Origin: Candidatus Nyctobacter psychrophilus
GTDB lineage: Bacteria; Vulcanimicrobiota; Vulcanimicrobiia; Vulcanimicrobiales; Vulcanimicrobiaceae
Reading direction: 5' to 3'
DNA: 64,000 nucleotides
Assembly (NCBI GenBank): GCA_014305025.1
Contig: JACRTY010000017.1
Coordinates: 186,001-250,000 of the forward strand
Shown: piece after piece, positions 42,089 to 50,558 of the stretch
Numbering within the stretch: the first letter of the stretch is position 1
Layout of the letters: every line of letters starts with the position of its first letter
Notes under the pieces: generated by a model
Databases searched by the model: none
Told to the model about the DNA's origin: nothing
The model's input: the letters and a program-made list of their open reading frames with translations, nothing else
Translations under genes and position numbers: made by a program

Positions 42089-42825
42089 ATGAACAAAATG
42101 CACGTCCGACTTTGGTTGACGATATCTGTGATGCTTTCCGTCGGCCGCCTTATGCCTGACGCCGCTTCGGCACAGCAGCGTGCACTGGACATTCAGATGC
42201 AACTGACGGAGAATCGCATGGACTGCGGGCGCTTTACCGCCTGAACACTGCGGAATCGCGCAAGCTTCTTGCACAGGCGGCCGACGGCTCAAAGAACATA
42301 TATCGGCACTGGCGTCAACATTTGGTTGCAAGCGAGGCCATAACGCAGCGCCAATTTGGGACTTGGCGAGGCATGGCCATTCGCGCCCTTGCGGATATGG
42401 GCGATCGGTCGTATCTGCCGCTACTTGAAAGACTCAGCGACGACGCGAATCCCGACGTGCGAACACAGGCTATCCTCGCTCTCGGTTTGTTAGGCGGTGA
42501 GTCGGAGCTGACCAGATTGACAGCTTTGGCTCGGCGGTCGACCAGTATGGATGAGCGCCAGACCGCGATCCAGGCCATCGGATACACCGCGTCGCTCAAA
42601 GCGGTACCCGTGCTAATTTCGCTCATCACGATGGCCGGGTCCGGTCAGCCGAGCGCATCAGTCAATTGGTCGACGAGCCTGACGCGACATTCGTTACCGC
42701 CGGCGAAGCAGCGAACGAGTCTGCAGTACCAAGCTGAATGGGAAGATTGGTGGGGGCACAATAAAGCCGGCGCTCATGCCTACGGACCGTTCGACTGCAC
42801 GGGTCCTTCGTTTCCCTGGTTGTAG
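42089..42825 (+). pseudogene. HEAT-repeat exported protein, frameshifted
   Basis: Frame 1 starts at 42089 with a signal peptide (RLWLTISVMLSVGRLMPDAA) and stops at 42244 after DCGRFTA. A second frame opens before that stop: from about 42211 it reads ESHGLRALYRLNTAES and continues without stop to 42825. It contains HEAT-type helices (IRALADMGDRSYLPLLERLS, DVRTQAILALGLLGG, ERQTAIQAIGYTASLKAVPV). The two halves join near 42205-42225, so a one-base change interrupts the gene. It may be a real mutation or a sequencing error. The gene follows the carboxylase stop by one nucleotide. Confidence 0.6.
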
Positions 42826-43202
42826 GTTTCGCCGCCCGCGCGCGCCGGTATCAGCGCGATGAGCCTTGCCGGCTGGGCGCTGTTCGGTGGTGACGGCCGC
42901 CCACTGACGGCCCATGTCTGCACAACTTCGCTCGGTAACCGCTTTGCGGCCGCGCCGCTCAGTACCGGCACACGCGGTATGAGCGGTGAGCGGTCGCCCG
43001 CACCGGCTGCTCCTTCGTCGCCGGGGTCATCGCCGGAGACCGCGCGCGGCGGTCGCACCGAACCGAAGAAGCGCTTCATGAAATCCCCAAAGCCTCCCAG
43101 CACACGGCGCCTGGCGCGCGGGATTTCTTGCGAGAGCGGATTACGCACTCCCCACGAGGGACCGCCTGAACCGGCGAGTGGCATGCGCCAAGCGTACCAC
43201 AA
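42780..43202 (-). CDS. Weakly supported hypothetical frame in a 390-bp gap
   Basis: The stretch 42826-43217 has no clear gene. The best minus-strand frame gives about 140 residues, Gly/Pro/Arg-rich (FMKRFFGSVRPPRAVSGDDP, RVPVLSGAAAKRLPSEVVQT), with no domain recognised. It overlaps the 3' end of the HEAT-repeat gene. A plus-strand frame of similar length also exists, which suggests that at least one is a high-GC artefact. Low-confidence annotation only. Confidence 0.25.
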   Translation of the reverse strand: MWYAWRMPLAGSGGPSWGVRNPLSQEIPRARRRVLGGFGDFMKRFFGSVRPPRAVSGDDPGDEGAAGAGDRSPLIPRVPVLSGAAAKRLPSEVVQTWAVSGRPSPPNSAQPARLIALIPARAGGETYNQGNEGPVQSNGP

Positions 43203-43265
43203 AGCCGTTCCTGCTGCATGGGCGCCGACTGCAACTGCGCGGAGGCCGCTGAGGTCGAATTCGTC

Positions 43266-44219
43266 GTGATCACGGGCCGGCGTACGAAGTGGAACCGCAT
43301 TGCCGCGTCGCAGACGGCGACGGCGGTCGCTTATGCCGCCTGCGTGCTGATCTGGGGAACGACGTGGTTTGCCATCAAGCTATCACTGGTGGGAATGCCG
43401 CCGCTGTTCGGCGCCGGCGTGCGCTTCATCATCGCCGGCTTGGTGCTCTACGCGTTCGCCTTCGCCCTACGCGTGAACGTCCGCCGCGAAGCACCGCCGT
43501 GGCGGCTCGTCGCGGTGCTGGCGCTGACGATGTTCGGTCTCAACTACGCGCTGACGTACGTCGCGGAAACACACTTGGCGTCGGGCTTGGTCGCCGTTCT
43601 GTTCGGGACCATGCCGTTCTTCATCTTCGGCTTCGCGCACGTGCTGATCGGGGAACGCGCCGACCGCAGGACGATCGCGGGCGCACTCCTCGCACTCGGC
43701 GGCGTAGCCGTGATATCGCTCGTCGGCAATGTGCAGGGCGACCTCGGGTATATCGTCGCGGCACTCGTCGCCGCGGCCTCCTCGGCGTTCGCGAACGTCT
43801 ACCTGAAGCGCTTCGCTCATGAACACCCGCTTGCGACCCTTCCGCCGGCGATGCTACTCGCCGGGATCGGCTTGGCGGCGCTCGGCCTGGGGTTCGAGCA
43901 CGTCGACTGGCAGCGCGCGAGCGCGCCCGTGCCGCTCGCGGCGCTGGCCTATCTCGCGGTTTGCGGTAGTGCGGTCGCGTTCTACTGTAATCACTGGCTG
44001 CTGCAACGCATTACCTCGGGCGCCATGGGCCTCTCGGCCTTGATGATCCCGGTCATGGCCGTTGCCGTCGGCGCATTGTTCGGAGGCGAAGTGTTCGGCG
44101 TGCGCGACATTGTCGGCGCGCTGCTGGTCATCGGCGGCGTATGGCTGTCGCTCGGACGCCGAGCTCCAAGCAAGCAGCCGCGGGTCGCATCGGCCGCCGC
44201 ATCGCAGGCGGTCGCATGA
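43266..44219 (+). CDS. EamA family (DMT) transporter
   Basis: A 10-TM drug/metabolite transporter of about 317 residues with two EamA repeats. Hydrophobic helices run from AYAACVLIWGTTWFAIKLSL to VGALLVIGGVWLSLGRR. The EamA hallmark segments VLIWGTTWFAIK and RFIIAGLVLYAFAF, and in the second half AVCGSAVAFYCNHWLLQRI and AVGALFGGEVFG, are clear. The start is uncertain: GTG at 43266 is preferred over ATG at 43218, which would add a cysteine-rich, unlikely N-terminus. The stop overlaps the DoxX start (ATGA). The substrate is unknown. Confidence 0.85.
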   Translation: MITGRRTKWNRIAASQTATAVAYAACVLIWGTTWFAIKLSLVGMPPLFGAGVRFIIAGLVLYAFAFALRVNVRREAPPWRLVAVLALTMFGLNYALTYVAETHLASGLVAVLFGTMPFFIFGFAHVLIGERADRRTIAGALLALGGVAVISLVGNVQGDLGYIVAALVAAASSAFANVYLKRFAHEHPLATLPPAMLLAGIGLAALGLGFEHVDWQRASAPVPLAALAYLAVCGSAVAFYCNHWLLQRITSGAMGLSALMIPVMAVAVGALFGGEVFGVRDIVGALLVIGGVWLSLGRRAPSKQPRVASAAASQAVA

Positions 44220-44656
44220 GGTTCGTTTCAGCGGCGCTCGGGCCGCGCGGCGACTTGGCGCTCTTGGCTCTCCGCATCGTGGTGGGCGCCGCCTTCGTAT
44301 CGCACGGGTTTCCGAAGCTCCAACATGCGACGACGTGGGATACGCGGATGATGCCGGGCACGCCGTTCTGGCTGCAAGCCATCGCGGCGTTTGCCGAATT
44401 CGGAGGCGGCATCGCGCTGATTCTCGGCATCCTGACGCCGCTGTTCGCGTTTCTGATCGGCTGCAACATGGTCGTCGCCATCTTCTTCGTCGCCCTGCCC
44501 CACGGCGCGAAGTTCGTCAGCAACACGGGCGGTCCGACCTTCGAACTACCGCTGATCTATCTCGCCGCCGTCTTCACGCTGCTGTTGCTCGGGCCCGGGC
44601 GGGCGTCAGTCGACGGCGCGCTGTTCCGGGAACGCGGCGCTCGCCGGAGACGTTAG
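44216..44656 (+). CDS. DoxX family membrane protein
   Basis: A 146-residue four-helix membrane protein of the DoxX family. The diagnostic start is LALLALRIVVGAAFVSHGFP then KLQHATTW. Later helices are AFAEFGGGIALILGILTPLF, IGCNMVVAIFFVALPHG and LPLIYLAAVFTLLLLGPG. DoxX proteins are related to the DoxDA thiosulfate:quinone oxidoreductase but also occur in unrelated stress contexts. The gene overlaps EamA and converges on the molybdoenzyme gene. A second DoxX is at 51741-52241. Confidence 0.85.
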   Translation: MRFVSAALGPRGDLALLALRIVVGAAFVSHGFPKLQHATTWDTRMMPGTPFWLQAIAAFAEFGGGIALILGILTPLFAFLIGCNMVVAIFFVALPHGAKFVSNTGGPTFELPLIYLAAVFTLLLLGPGRASVDGALFRERGARRRR

Positions 44657-44700
44657 ATTTTAGCGTCGCTTTCACGAGGCGCGCCCGTAACGCAAACTCC

Positions 44701-45444
44701 CTAAATTCCCGCGTACCATTCGTAGCCGTTGTCTTCCCAGTAGCCGCCGTTTCCCCCACCGATGTGCTTGAAGGAGTCCACCAGCTCGATGCTGCGGACC
44801 CACTTGGTGCTCTTGTAGCCCAGTTGCGTCGGGATGCGCAGCCGCACCGGGCCGCCATAGTCGGCCGGGACGGGGCGACCGTTGAAGTAGAGCGCGAGTT
44901 GGGTTTGCGGGTGCGCGGCCTGATGCAGATCGATGCTTCCATAGAACGGCGTTCCTTGTTGATCGCTGTCGAAGGAATGGAAGACCACGTAACGGGCCTT
45001 GGTGCGCGGCTTCACGTGCGCCAGCAAGGAGGCCAGCAGCACGCCCTTCCAGCGCCCGACGACGCTCCACCCTTCCACGCAGTCGTGGCGCGTCGTCTGA
45101 TCGATCAGCGCCATCGCGTGGAGCGCGGGCAGCGTAAAGGTCTGCGGACGGTCGACGAGCCCCCCGACCGGCAACCGGTAATTCCGAAAGCCATCGCGCT
45201 GCAAGGCCGCATAGACCGCGGTCGCCGGCGTCGGCAGGCTGTTGACCGGATAGTTGTCGCGCATGATCGCGCTATCCGGATAGATGCGCGCCATGCCCCG
45301 CGTTCCGATCGCGAAATGGTTCAAGCGTGAGCCCGCGGTCAACGTGCCATGGATCGTCGGGTTGTCGTTGAGCGCATTGGTTACGGGCGCGCAACCGGCC
45401 AGCGCCGCCGAGAGGCTCGAGGCGACGAACAACCTGCGTTTCAC
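44701..45444 (-). CDS. Molybdopterin-dependent oxidoreductase, sulfite-oxidase/YedY fold, lipoprotein
   Basis: A 247-residue enzyme with a lipoprotein signal (lipobox LAGC at 15-18; the peptide begins KRRLFVASSL). The Mo-ligand Cys is Cys122 in RHDCVEGWSVVGRWKGVLLA. VVFHSFDSDQ, GGPVRLRIPTQLGYKSTKW and a C-terminal GGNGGYWEDNGYEW follow the SUOX/MsrP-like catalytic domain. There is no haem domain. The GTG start overlaps the stop of the cytochrome b gene, so the membrane cytochrome probably carries its electrons. Sulfite or another S/N-oxo substrate is inferred; a methionine-sulfoxide-reductase role is possible. Confidence 0.85.
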   Translation of the reverse strand: MKRRLFVASSLSAALAGCAPVTNALNDNPTIHGTLTAGSRLNHFAIGTRGMARIYPDSAIMRDNYPVNSLPTPATAVYAALQRDGFRNYRLPVGGLVDRPQTFTLPALHAMALIDQTTRHDCVEGWSVVGRWKGVLLASLLAHVKPRTKARYVVFHSFDSDQQGTPFYGSIDLHQAAHPQTQLALYFNGRPVPADYGGPVRLRIPTQLGYKSTKWVRSIELVDSFKHIGGGNGGYWEDNGYEWYAGI

Positions 45445-46298
45445 GGGCCCGTACCTTCGTGTTTGCCCAAACGATACGTTCCGAGGACCATCGAGCGCAT
45501 GTTGTTGATGAAACCCGTCGCGGCGACGAGAAAGACGTGTCCGAAGATGAATGCGATCAACAGCAGCATGATGACGAAGTGCCACGTCCGTGCGAACTGC
45601 CGTCCCCCCAGCACGGTCGTCAGGGGGTGCGCGATCGCATCGATGCCCGGCGACAGTGCGAGCCCCGTGATCACGACGAGCGGAATCAGTCCGAAGATGA
45701 CGACCGTGTAACCGGCCTTTTGCAAGGGATTGTACTTGCCGTGAAGCGGGGGTTCTTTGCGCAGCCGCAGATAGTACAGTTGCATCGGAAGCAAACCCCG
45801 AAGATCGGCGGGCCGCAAAATCAAGAGGCGCAGATCTTTGCGGACGGCACCGACGATCAGATACACGATCCCGGCGAGCGTCAGCACCCAGCCGAAGAAG
45901 AAATGCCAGAGGCGCCCGCTCGCCAAGTCCTGGACGCCCGGAAAGGTGATCCAGCCGGGAAACGCGCGCGCCGCTTTACCGCCTTGTCCGTCGTCGGTAT
46001 AACCGAGCCAGTTCGTCGTCGTAAACTGGTGGCCGACAAGCGTCGTGGTCCCCACCGGAGCTTGGTCCGTGCCGGCGGTTCCGAAGGACAGAATCCGGTG
46101 CTGCGCGTTGCTGAGATCGGACGCGTCCAGGTACGGGGCAGCATTGAATATCTGAAAACCACTCATGATGAGCACCACCATCGCGAGCGCGACGATCCAA
46201 TGCGCCAGCCGTGTGGTCAGCGAATGTCGCTTTACGACGCGTCGGCCATCAGGGACGGCTGACGAGCCGGGCAAGGCTCTCTCCATGGTGAGATCCAT
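45441..46298 (-). CDS. Cytochrome b561 / thiosulfate-reductase-type membrane cytochrome b
   Basis: A 285-residue integral membrane dihaem cytochrome. The His-containing helices are HSLTTRLAHWIVALAMVVLI, LWHFFFGWVLTLAGIVYLIV, a central pair (TVVIFGLIPLVVITGLALSP) and TWHFVIMLLLIAFIFGHVFL. The segment GLLPMQLYYLRLRKEPPLHG joins them. It is the usual redox partner for exported molybdoenzymes and overlaps one here. The start is the ATG at 46298 (46286 is also possible). It is divergent from the carboxylase gene at 46371. Confidence 0.83.
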   Translation of the reverse strand: MDLTMERALPGSSAVPDGRRVVKRHSLTTRLAHWIVALAMVVLIMSGFQIFNAAPYLDASDLSNAQHRILSFGTAGTDQAPVGTTTLVGHQFTTTNWLGYTDDGQGGKAARAFPGWITFPGVQDLASGRLWHFFFGWVLTLAGIVYLIVGAVRKDLRLLILRPADLRGLLPMQLYYLRLRKEPPLHGKYNPLQKAGYTVVIFGLIPLVVITGLALSPGIDAIAHPLTTVLGGRQFARTWHFVIMLLLIAFIFGHVFLVAATGFINNMRSMVLGTYRLGKHEGTGP

Positions 46299-46370
46299 AG
46301 CGCCATTGTAACGCATCGACCGGCCAAGCGGACGTAAGGACCCCTACAGGCGGGCACGAAAGCCGCGCCG

Positions 46371-48380
46371 ATGCCGAGTTCGCCGCCCCGCCCGATCGAG
46401 CGTCTTCTGATCGCCAATCGCGGCGAGATCGCGATCCGCATCGCCCGCGCCGCGCGGGAGTCGGGGATCGTGCCGCTCGGCATCTATTCCGACGCCGACG
46501 AACGCGCCGCGCACGTCGACGCGATGGACGACGCACTGCGCATCGGCCCAGGGCCCGCGAGCGAATCGTATCTCGACATCGGCCGTGTGGTCCACGCCGC
46601 GCGCGAGCTTCGGGCCGATGCCCTGCATCCAGGATACGGCTTCCTCTCCGAGCGGGCCGCCTTTGCGCGCGCGGTCATCGAGGCGGGGGTGGTCTTCGTC
46701 GGGCCCACGCCCGAGGCGATCGCCGCGATGGGCGACAAGAGCGAAGCCAAACGGCGCGCGCGGGAAGCGGGCGTACCGGTCGTGCCGGGCTACGACGGCG
46801 ACGACCAAACCACCGCGCGCTTGCGCGCCGAAGCCGAGACGATCGGCACGCCGGTGCTCATCAAAGCGACGGCCGGCGGCGGCGGCCGCGGAATGCGGGT
46901 GGTCGACGACTTGGCGACGTTCGAAGACGCCCTCGCCGCCGCCAGGCGCGAAGCCCAAGGCGCGTTCGGCGACGATCGCGTGCTGCTCGAAAAGTACCTG
47001 ACGCGGCCGCGCCACATCGAATTCCAGATCCTGGGCGACAATGACGGCACAACGTTGCATTTCGGGGAACGGGAGTGTTCGATCCAGCGCCGTCATCAGA
47101 AGCTGATCGAAGAAGCACCGTCGGTTGCGCTCGACGGCGCGCTACGCGAACGAATGGGCGCCGCCGCCGTGCGCGCGGCGCAGGCAGTCGGTTACACGAA
47201 TGCCGGCACCGTCGAGTTTCTGCTCGATGCAACCGGCGCATTCTACTTTCTCGAAATGAACGCGCGCCTGCAAGTCGAGCACCCGGTGACCGAGAGCGTC
47301 TACGGCATCGACCTCGTTCGACGGCAACTGGCGATCGCGGGCGGCGCAGCCCTCGACCTACGACAAGAGCAGATCGTCCCGGGCGGCTGGGCGATCGAAG
47401 CGCGCATCAACGCCGAAGATCCGCAGCACGACTATCTGCCGGCGACGGGGACGATCACGCGCTGGAACGTGCCGCCCGCACCCGATGTGCGCATCGACGC
47501 GGGGGTGCGCGACGGCAGCGCGGTCTCGATCTATTACGATTCCCTGCTCGCCAAAGTGATCGCTTCGGGCCCCGACCGGCATGCTGCCATCGAGGCGCTC
47601 ACCCGCACGCTCGCCGCAACGCACATCGGCGGCGTGGCGACCAACGTTCCGCTCCTGCTTGAAATCGTGCGCAACCCCGACTTCCGGCGCGGCGACACCG
47701 CGACCACGTTTCTGGGCGAACATCCGGCGCTGGCAACACCGCAACGGGCGGCGGCCGGCGACGGTCCGCTCTTCGTGGCGGCGGCGGCGGTACTGGCCGA
47801 CCCGCGTTCGTGGCGGGTGGCCGGCGTCGGCATTCCGCTGCGGCTGCAGGGAGAGGGCCGGGATGTAGCCTGGACGGCCTCACGGACCGCGGCCGCGGCT
47901 TCCCGCGACGGTGCGACGCAGCCCGGAGTGCTCTGGCGACTCGATGGCGAGCCCGCGGCCGTCATTGCGGGCGAGGTGGTGGGCGAGCGCGTCGCCGTTC
48001 GAGCCGGTCACGAGCGTCATGCCGGCCGGGCTCGGGTGGATGCCGCCGGGGTGGAGGTCACCTACGCCCGACGCGATTACCGCTTCACGTTCGCCCCGCC
48101 GCCGAAGCTCGGCGGGGGCAGCGCGCAGGCAACCGCCGGCGCCGACGCCGTCGTCTCCCCCATGCCGGGCAAGATCATCAAGGTGGCGGTCGGGCCGGGC
48201 GATGCGGTCGGCGCGCGCGATCTGCTCGTCGTGCTGGAAGCGATGAAGATGGAACACCGCATCGAGGCCTCGCGCGACGGCATCGTTCGGGCGGTCAACG
48301 TCGAACCGGGTGCCGTCGTGCGCGGGGGCGCGACGCTCATCGAGCTGGAAAGCCCTGTCGATTCAAAACAGAAGGAATGA
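46371..48380 (+). CDS. Acyl-CoA carboxylase biotin carboxylase/biotin carrier (alpha) subunit
   Basis: A 669-residue alpha subunit. The biotin carboxylase domain has IERLLIANRGEIAIRIARAA, HPGYGFLSERAAFA and the ATP-grasp motif IKATAGGGGRGMRVV. It also has QRRHQKLIEEAPS and VEFLLDATGAFYFLEMNARL plus QVEHPVTE. The C-terminal biotinyl domain carries VLEAMKMEHRIEA, with biotin on the Lys between two Met. A Pro/Ala-rich linker precedes it. With the beta subunit (40477-42087) and HMG-CoA lyase immediately downstream it most likely forms methylcrotonyl-CoA carboxylase. Propionyl-CoA carboxylase is the alternative. Confidence 0.9.
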   Translation: MPSSPPRPIERLLIANRGEIAIRIARAARESGIVPLGIYSDADERAAHVDAMDDALRIGPGPASESYLDIGRVVHAARELRADALHPGYGFLSERAAFARAVIEAGVVFVGPTPEAIAAMGDKSEAKRRAREAGVPVVPGYDGDDQTTARLRAEAETIGTPVLIKATAGGGGRGMRVVDDLATFEDALAAARREAQGAFGDDRVLLEKYLTRPRHIEFQILGDNDGTTLHFGERECSIQRRHQKLIEEAPSVALDGALRERMGAAAVRAAQAVGYTNAGTVEFLLDATGAFYFLEMNARLQVEHPVTESVYGIDLVRRQLAIAGGAALDLRQEQIVPGGWAIEARINAEDPQHDYLPATGTITRWNVPPAPDVRIDAGVRDGSAVSIYYDSLLAKVIASGPDRHAAIEALTRTLAATHIGGVATNVPLLLEIVRNPDFRRGDTATTFLGEHPALATPQRAAAGDGPLFVAAAAVLADPRSWRVAGVGIPLRLQGEGRDVAWTASRTAAAASRDGATQPGVLWRLDGEPAAVIAGEVVGERVAVRAGHERHAGRARVDAAGVEVTYARRDYRFTFAPPPKLGGGSAQATAGADAVVSPMPGKIIKVAVGPGDAVGARDLLVVLEAMKMEHRIEASRDGIVRAVNVEPGAVVRGGATLIELESPVDSKQKE

Positions 48381-48384
48381 ACCA

Positions 48385-49329
48385 ATGAGCGCTCTCGATC
48401 TCGCTTCGCTCCCCAAACGGGTCAAAGTCTGCGAGATGGGCCCGCGCGACGGTTTGCAGAATGAGGCGGCCGTCGTTGCGACCGCCGACAAGGTTCGCTA
48501 TATCGACTTGCTTTCGGCCAGTGGTCTCGCCATGATCGAAACCACCTCGTTCGTTCGGCCCAGCGCCATTCCGCAATTGACCGACGCGCAAGAGGTGATG
48601 ACGCAGATCGAGCGCCGCCCCGGCGTGACCTATGTCTGCTTGACCCCCAACCTGCGCGGACTCGAACGCGCCCGCGCTGCCGGCGTGCGCGCCGTTGCCG
48701 TCTTCACGGCCGCCTCGGAATCGTTCACGAAGCGCAACATCAATATGACGATCGACGAGTCTCTCGCGACGTTCGGCGAGGTCGTGCGGGCGGCGCGAAC
48801 CGAGGGCCTGTGGGTCCGCGCGTACGTGTCGACGGCCTTCGGCTGCCCCTACCAAGGTGCCGTGCCCGTGGAGAGCGTGGTGCGCGTCGCCGCGGCGCTG
48901 GCCGAGATGGGCGTCGACGAGCTTTCAATCGGCGACACGATCGGCGTCGCGACGCCGAACGCCGTCGTCGACGTTGCCGCCGCGCTGCAGGAAACGCTGC
49001 CGGTCGAACGCCTGGCCATGCACTTTCACGACACGCGCGGCACGGCGCTGGCCAACGTCGTGGCCGCCCTGCAGATGAACGTCGCGACCTTCGATAGTTC
49101 GAGCGGCGGACTGGGCGGCTGTCCCTATGCCCCCGGAGCCACGGGAAACCTCGCGACCGAGGACCTGCTGTACATGCTCGACGGCATGGGCATCGAAACG
49201 GGCGTCTCATTGGAACGCGTGCGCGATGCGTCGCGCTTCATCTCCGGCGTCGTAGGACGCGACCTCGCGTCGCGCACGTATCGCGCGCTCGAAGCATCGG
49301 CGGCGCGCGCCGCGGCCTGCGCTTCGTGA
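48385..49329 (+). CDS. mvaB: Hydroxymethylglutaryl-CoA lyase
   Basis: Cleaves HMG-CoA to acetoacetate and acetyl-CoA, the last step of leucine degradation. It is a TIM-barrel protein of 314 residues. KVCEMGPRDGLQNEAAVV is the family's first strand with the metal and catalytic Asp. IETTSFVRPSAIPQL, SESFTKRNINMTIDES, AFGCPYQGAVP and MHFHDTRGTALANV follow. The C-terminal signature GGLGGCPYAPGATGNLATED contains the catalytic Cys. The SD AGAAGGA precedes the ATG at 48385, 4 nt after the carboxylase stop. Confidence 0.93.
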   Translation: MSALDLASLPKRVKVCEMGPRDGLQNEAAVVATADKVRYIDLLSASGLAMIETTSFVRPSAIPQLTDAQEVMTQIERRPGVTYVCLTPNLRGLERARAAGVRAVAVFTAASESFTKRNINMTIDESLATFGEVVRAARTEGLWVRAYVSTAFGCPYQGAVPVESVVRVAAALAEMGVDELSIGDTIGVATPNAVVDVAAALQETLPVERLAMHFHDTRGTALANVVAALQMNVATFDSSSGGLGGCPYAPGATGNLATEDLLYMLDGMGIETGVSLERVRDASRFISGVVGRDLASRTYRALEASAARAAACAS

Positions 49330-50558
49330 ACGGCGATCGCTTTCCGGGTGTCATGTCGGCGGCGTCGAGCGGCTGCATTCTGGCCGACAACGGTGCCGGC
49401 GCGCAGTTGCCCGATACGGCGCTCGAACGGATGCAGCGCTACCTGGCCTACGACAACGCCCAGAAGGGTCGCATCTTCACGCGTCCGCTGGGAACCGGCG
49501 ATCTGCTCACGGAGGCAAAAACCGAACTTGCGACGTTGCTCGGCACGACGGTCGGGCGCGTCGGCATCGGCGCGAACGCAACGTCGATTGCGCTTGCGGT
49601 ATCGCGCTTGCTCGCGACCGTCGTGCAGCGCGGCGACCGCATCGTGGTAACGGCGTCCGACCACGAAGCCAACATTGCGCCGTGGGTCTGGCTACGCCGC
49701 TTCGGCGCTCAAATCGACGTCGTGCCCGTCGACGCCCACGGTGATCTCGATGAAGCAAAATATCGCGCCTTTCTCGAGCGCGCGCCCGTCATCGTGGCCT
49801 TACCGTGGGCATCGAATGTAACCGGCACCGTTTTCGACGTCGGGCGTTACGCCCGCCTCGCGAAAGCTGCGCGCGCCACGGTCGTCGTCGACGGCGTGCA
49901 AGCGTTTCCGCACTTCGCGCTGGACATCGACCCGGCGATCGACTTCGTCTTCTTCTCGGCCTACAAGATGTACGCGCCCCATCTCGGCTTCTGGTACGCA
50001 AGCGATGCGGCGCTCGATCGCTTCGTGCACTGCGACGACCCCAACGTCCCCGGCGGCGATGCCCGGTACTGGACGATCGAGAGCGGAACGCAGAGTTACG
50101 AAGGGCTGGCGGGGTGGCTCGGCACCGTCGCGTACTTGCGCGGCATCGATGCCGAACCACGCCGCGCCCTGGAGTTGATCGCCGATTACGAAGAAGAGCT
50201 CTCCGCCTACGCGCGCGCCAAGTTCGCCGAACGCCGTGCGCACGTACGGCTGTATGGCCGCCCTCCGGAGCGCAACCGCCTGCCACTGTTCGCCTTCAAC
50301 GTAGCGGGCGTACCGAGCCTGGAGTTGGCCGAACGCTTCCAGCGGGCACGGATCGAAGCGCGCGTCGGTGATTTTAATTCGCCGCGCTTACTGCGCTCGC
50401 TGGCGCCGGAAACGGGCGGCATCGCCGTAAGGCTCAGCTTTGCGCATTACAACAGCACCGAAGAGATCGACCGGTGCTTCGACGTCATCGACGCCGCGGG
50501 CGAGACTCCCGCGGAAAGCTTTAACGAAAGCGACGTGCCCGAACGCGCCACCCGATGA
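49326..50558 (+). CDS. Class V aminotransferase / cysteine-desulfurase-like PLP enzyme
   Basis: A 410-residue PLP fold-type I protein in the 'cysteine desulfurase-like' subgroup. GANATSIALAVSRLLATVVQ, TASDHEANIAPWVWLRR, the Asp of VVVDGVQAFPHFALDIDP and the PLP Lys in FFSAYKMYAPHLGFWYASD are present. No SufS-type active-site Cys loop is obvious. It overlaps the HMG-CoA lyase stop (GTGA) and the amidohydrolase start (ATGA), so it belongs to the same unit. Its substrate is unknown; cysteine or another amino acid is possible. Confidence 0.82.
   Translation: MNGDRFPGVMSAASSGCILADNGAGAQLPDTALERMQRYLAYDNAQKGRIFTRPLGTGDLLTEAKTELATLLGTTVGRVGIGANATSIALAVSRLLATVVQRGDRIVVTASDHEANIAPWVWLRRFGAQIDVVPVDAHGDLDEAKYRAFLERAPVIVALPWASNVTGTVFDVGRYARLAKAARATVVVDGVQAFPHFALDIDPAIDFVFFSAYKMYAPHLGFWYASDAALDRFVHCDDPNVPGGDARYWTIESGTQSYEGLAGWLGTVAYLRGIDAEPRRALELIADYEEELSAYARAKFAERRAHVRLYGRPPERNRLPLFAFNVAGVPSLELAERFQRARIEARVGDFNSPRLLRSLAPETGGIAVRLSFAHYNSTEEIDRCFDVIDAAGETPAESFNESDVPERATR

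Noticed and set aside
42859-43269. Plus-strand frame of 136 residues in the gap before EamA
   Set aside because: It competes with an equally long minus-strand frame and has no domain; both may be artefacts. Only the minus-strand one is listed, at low confidence.
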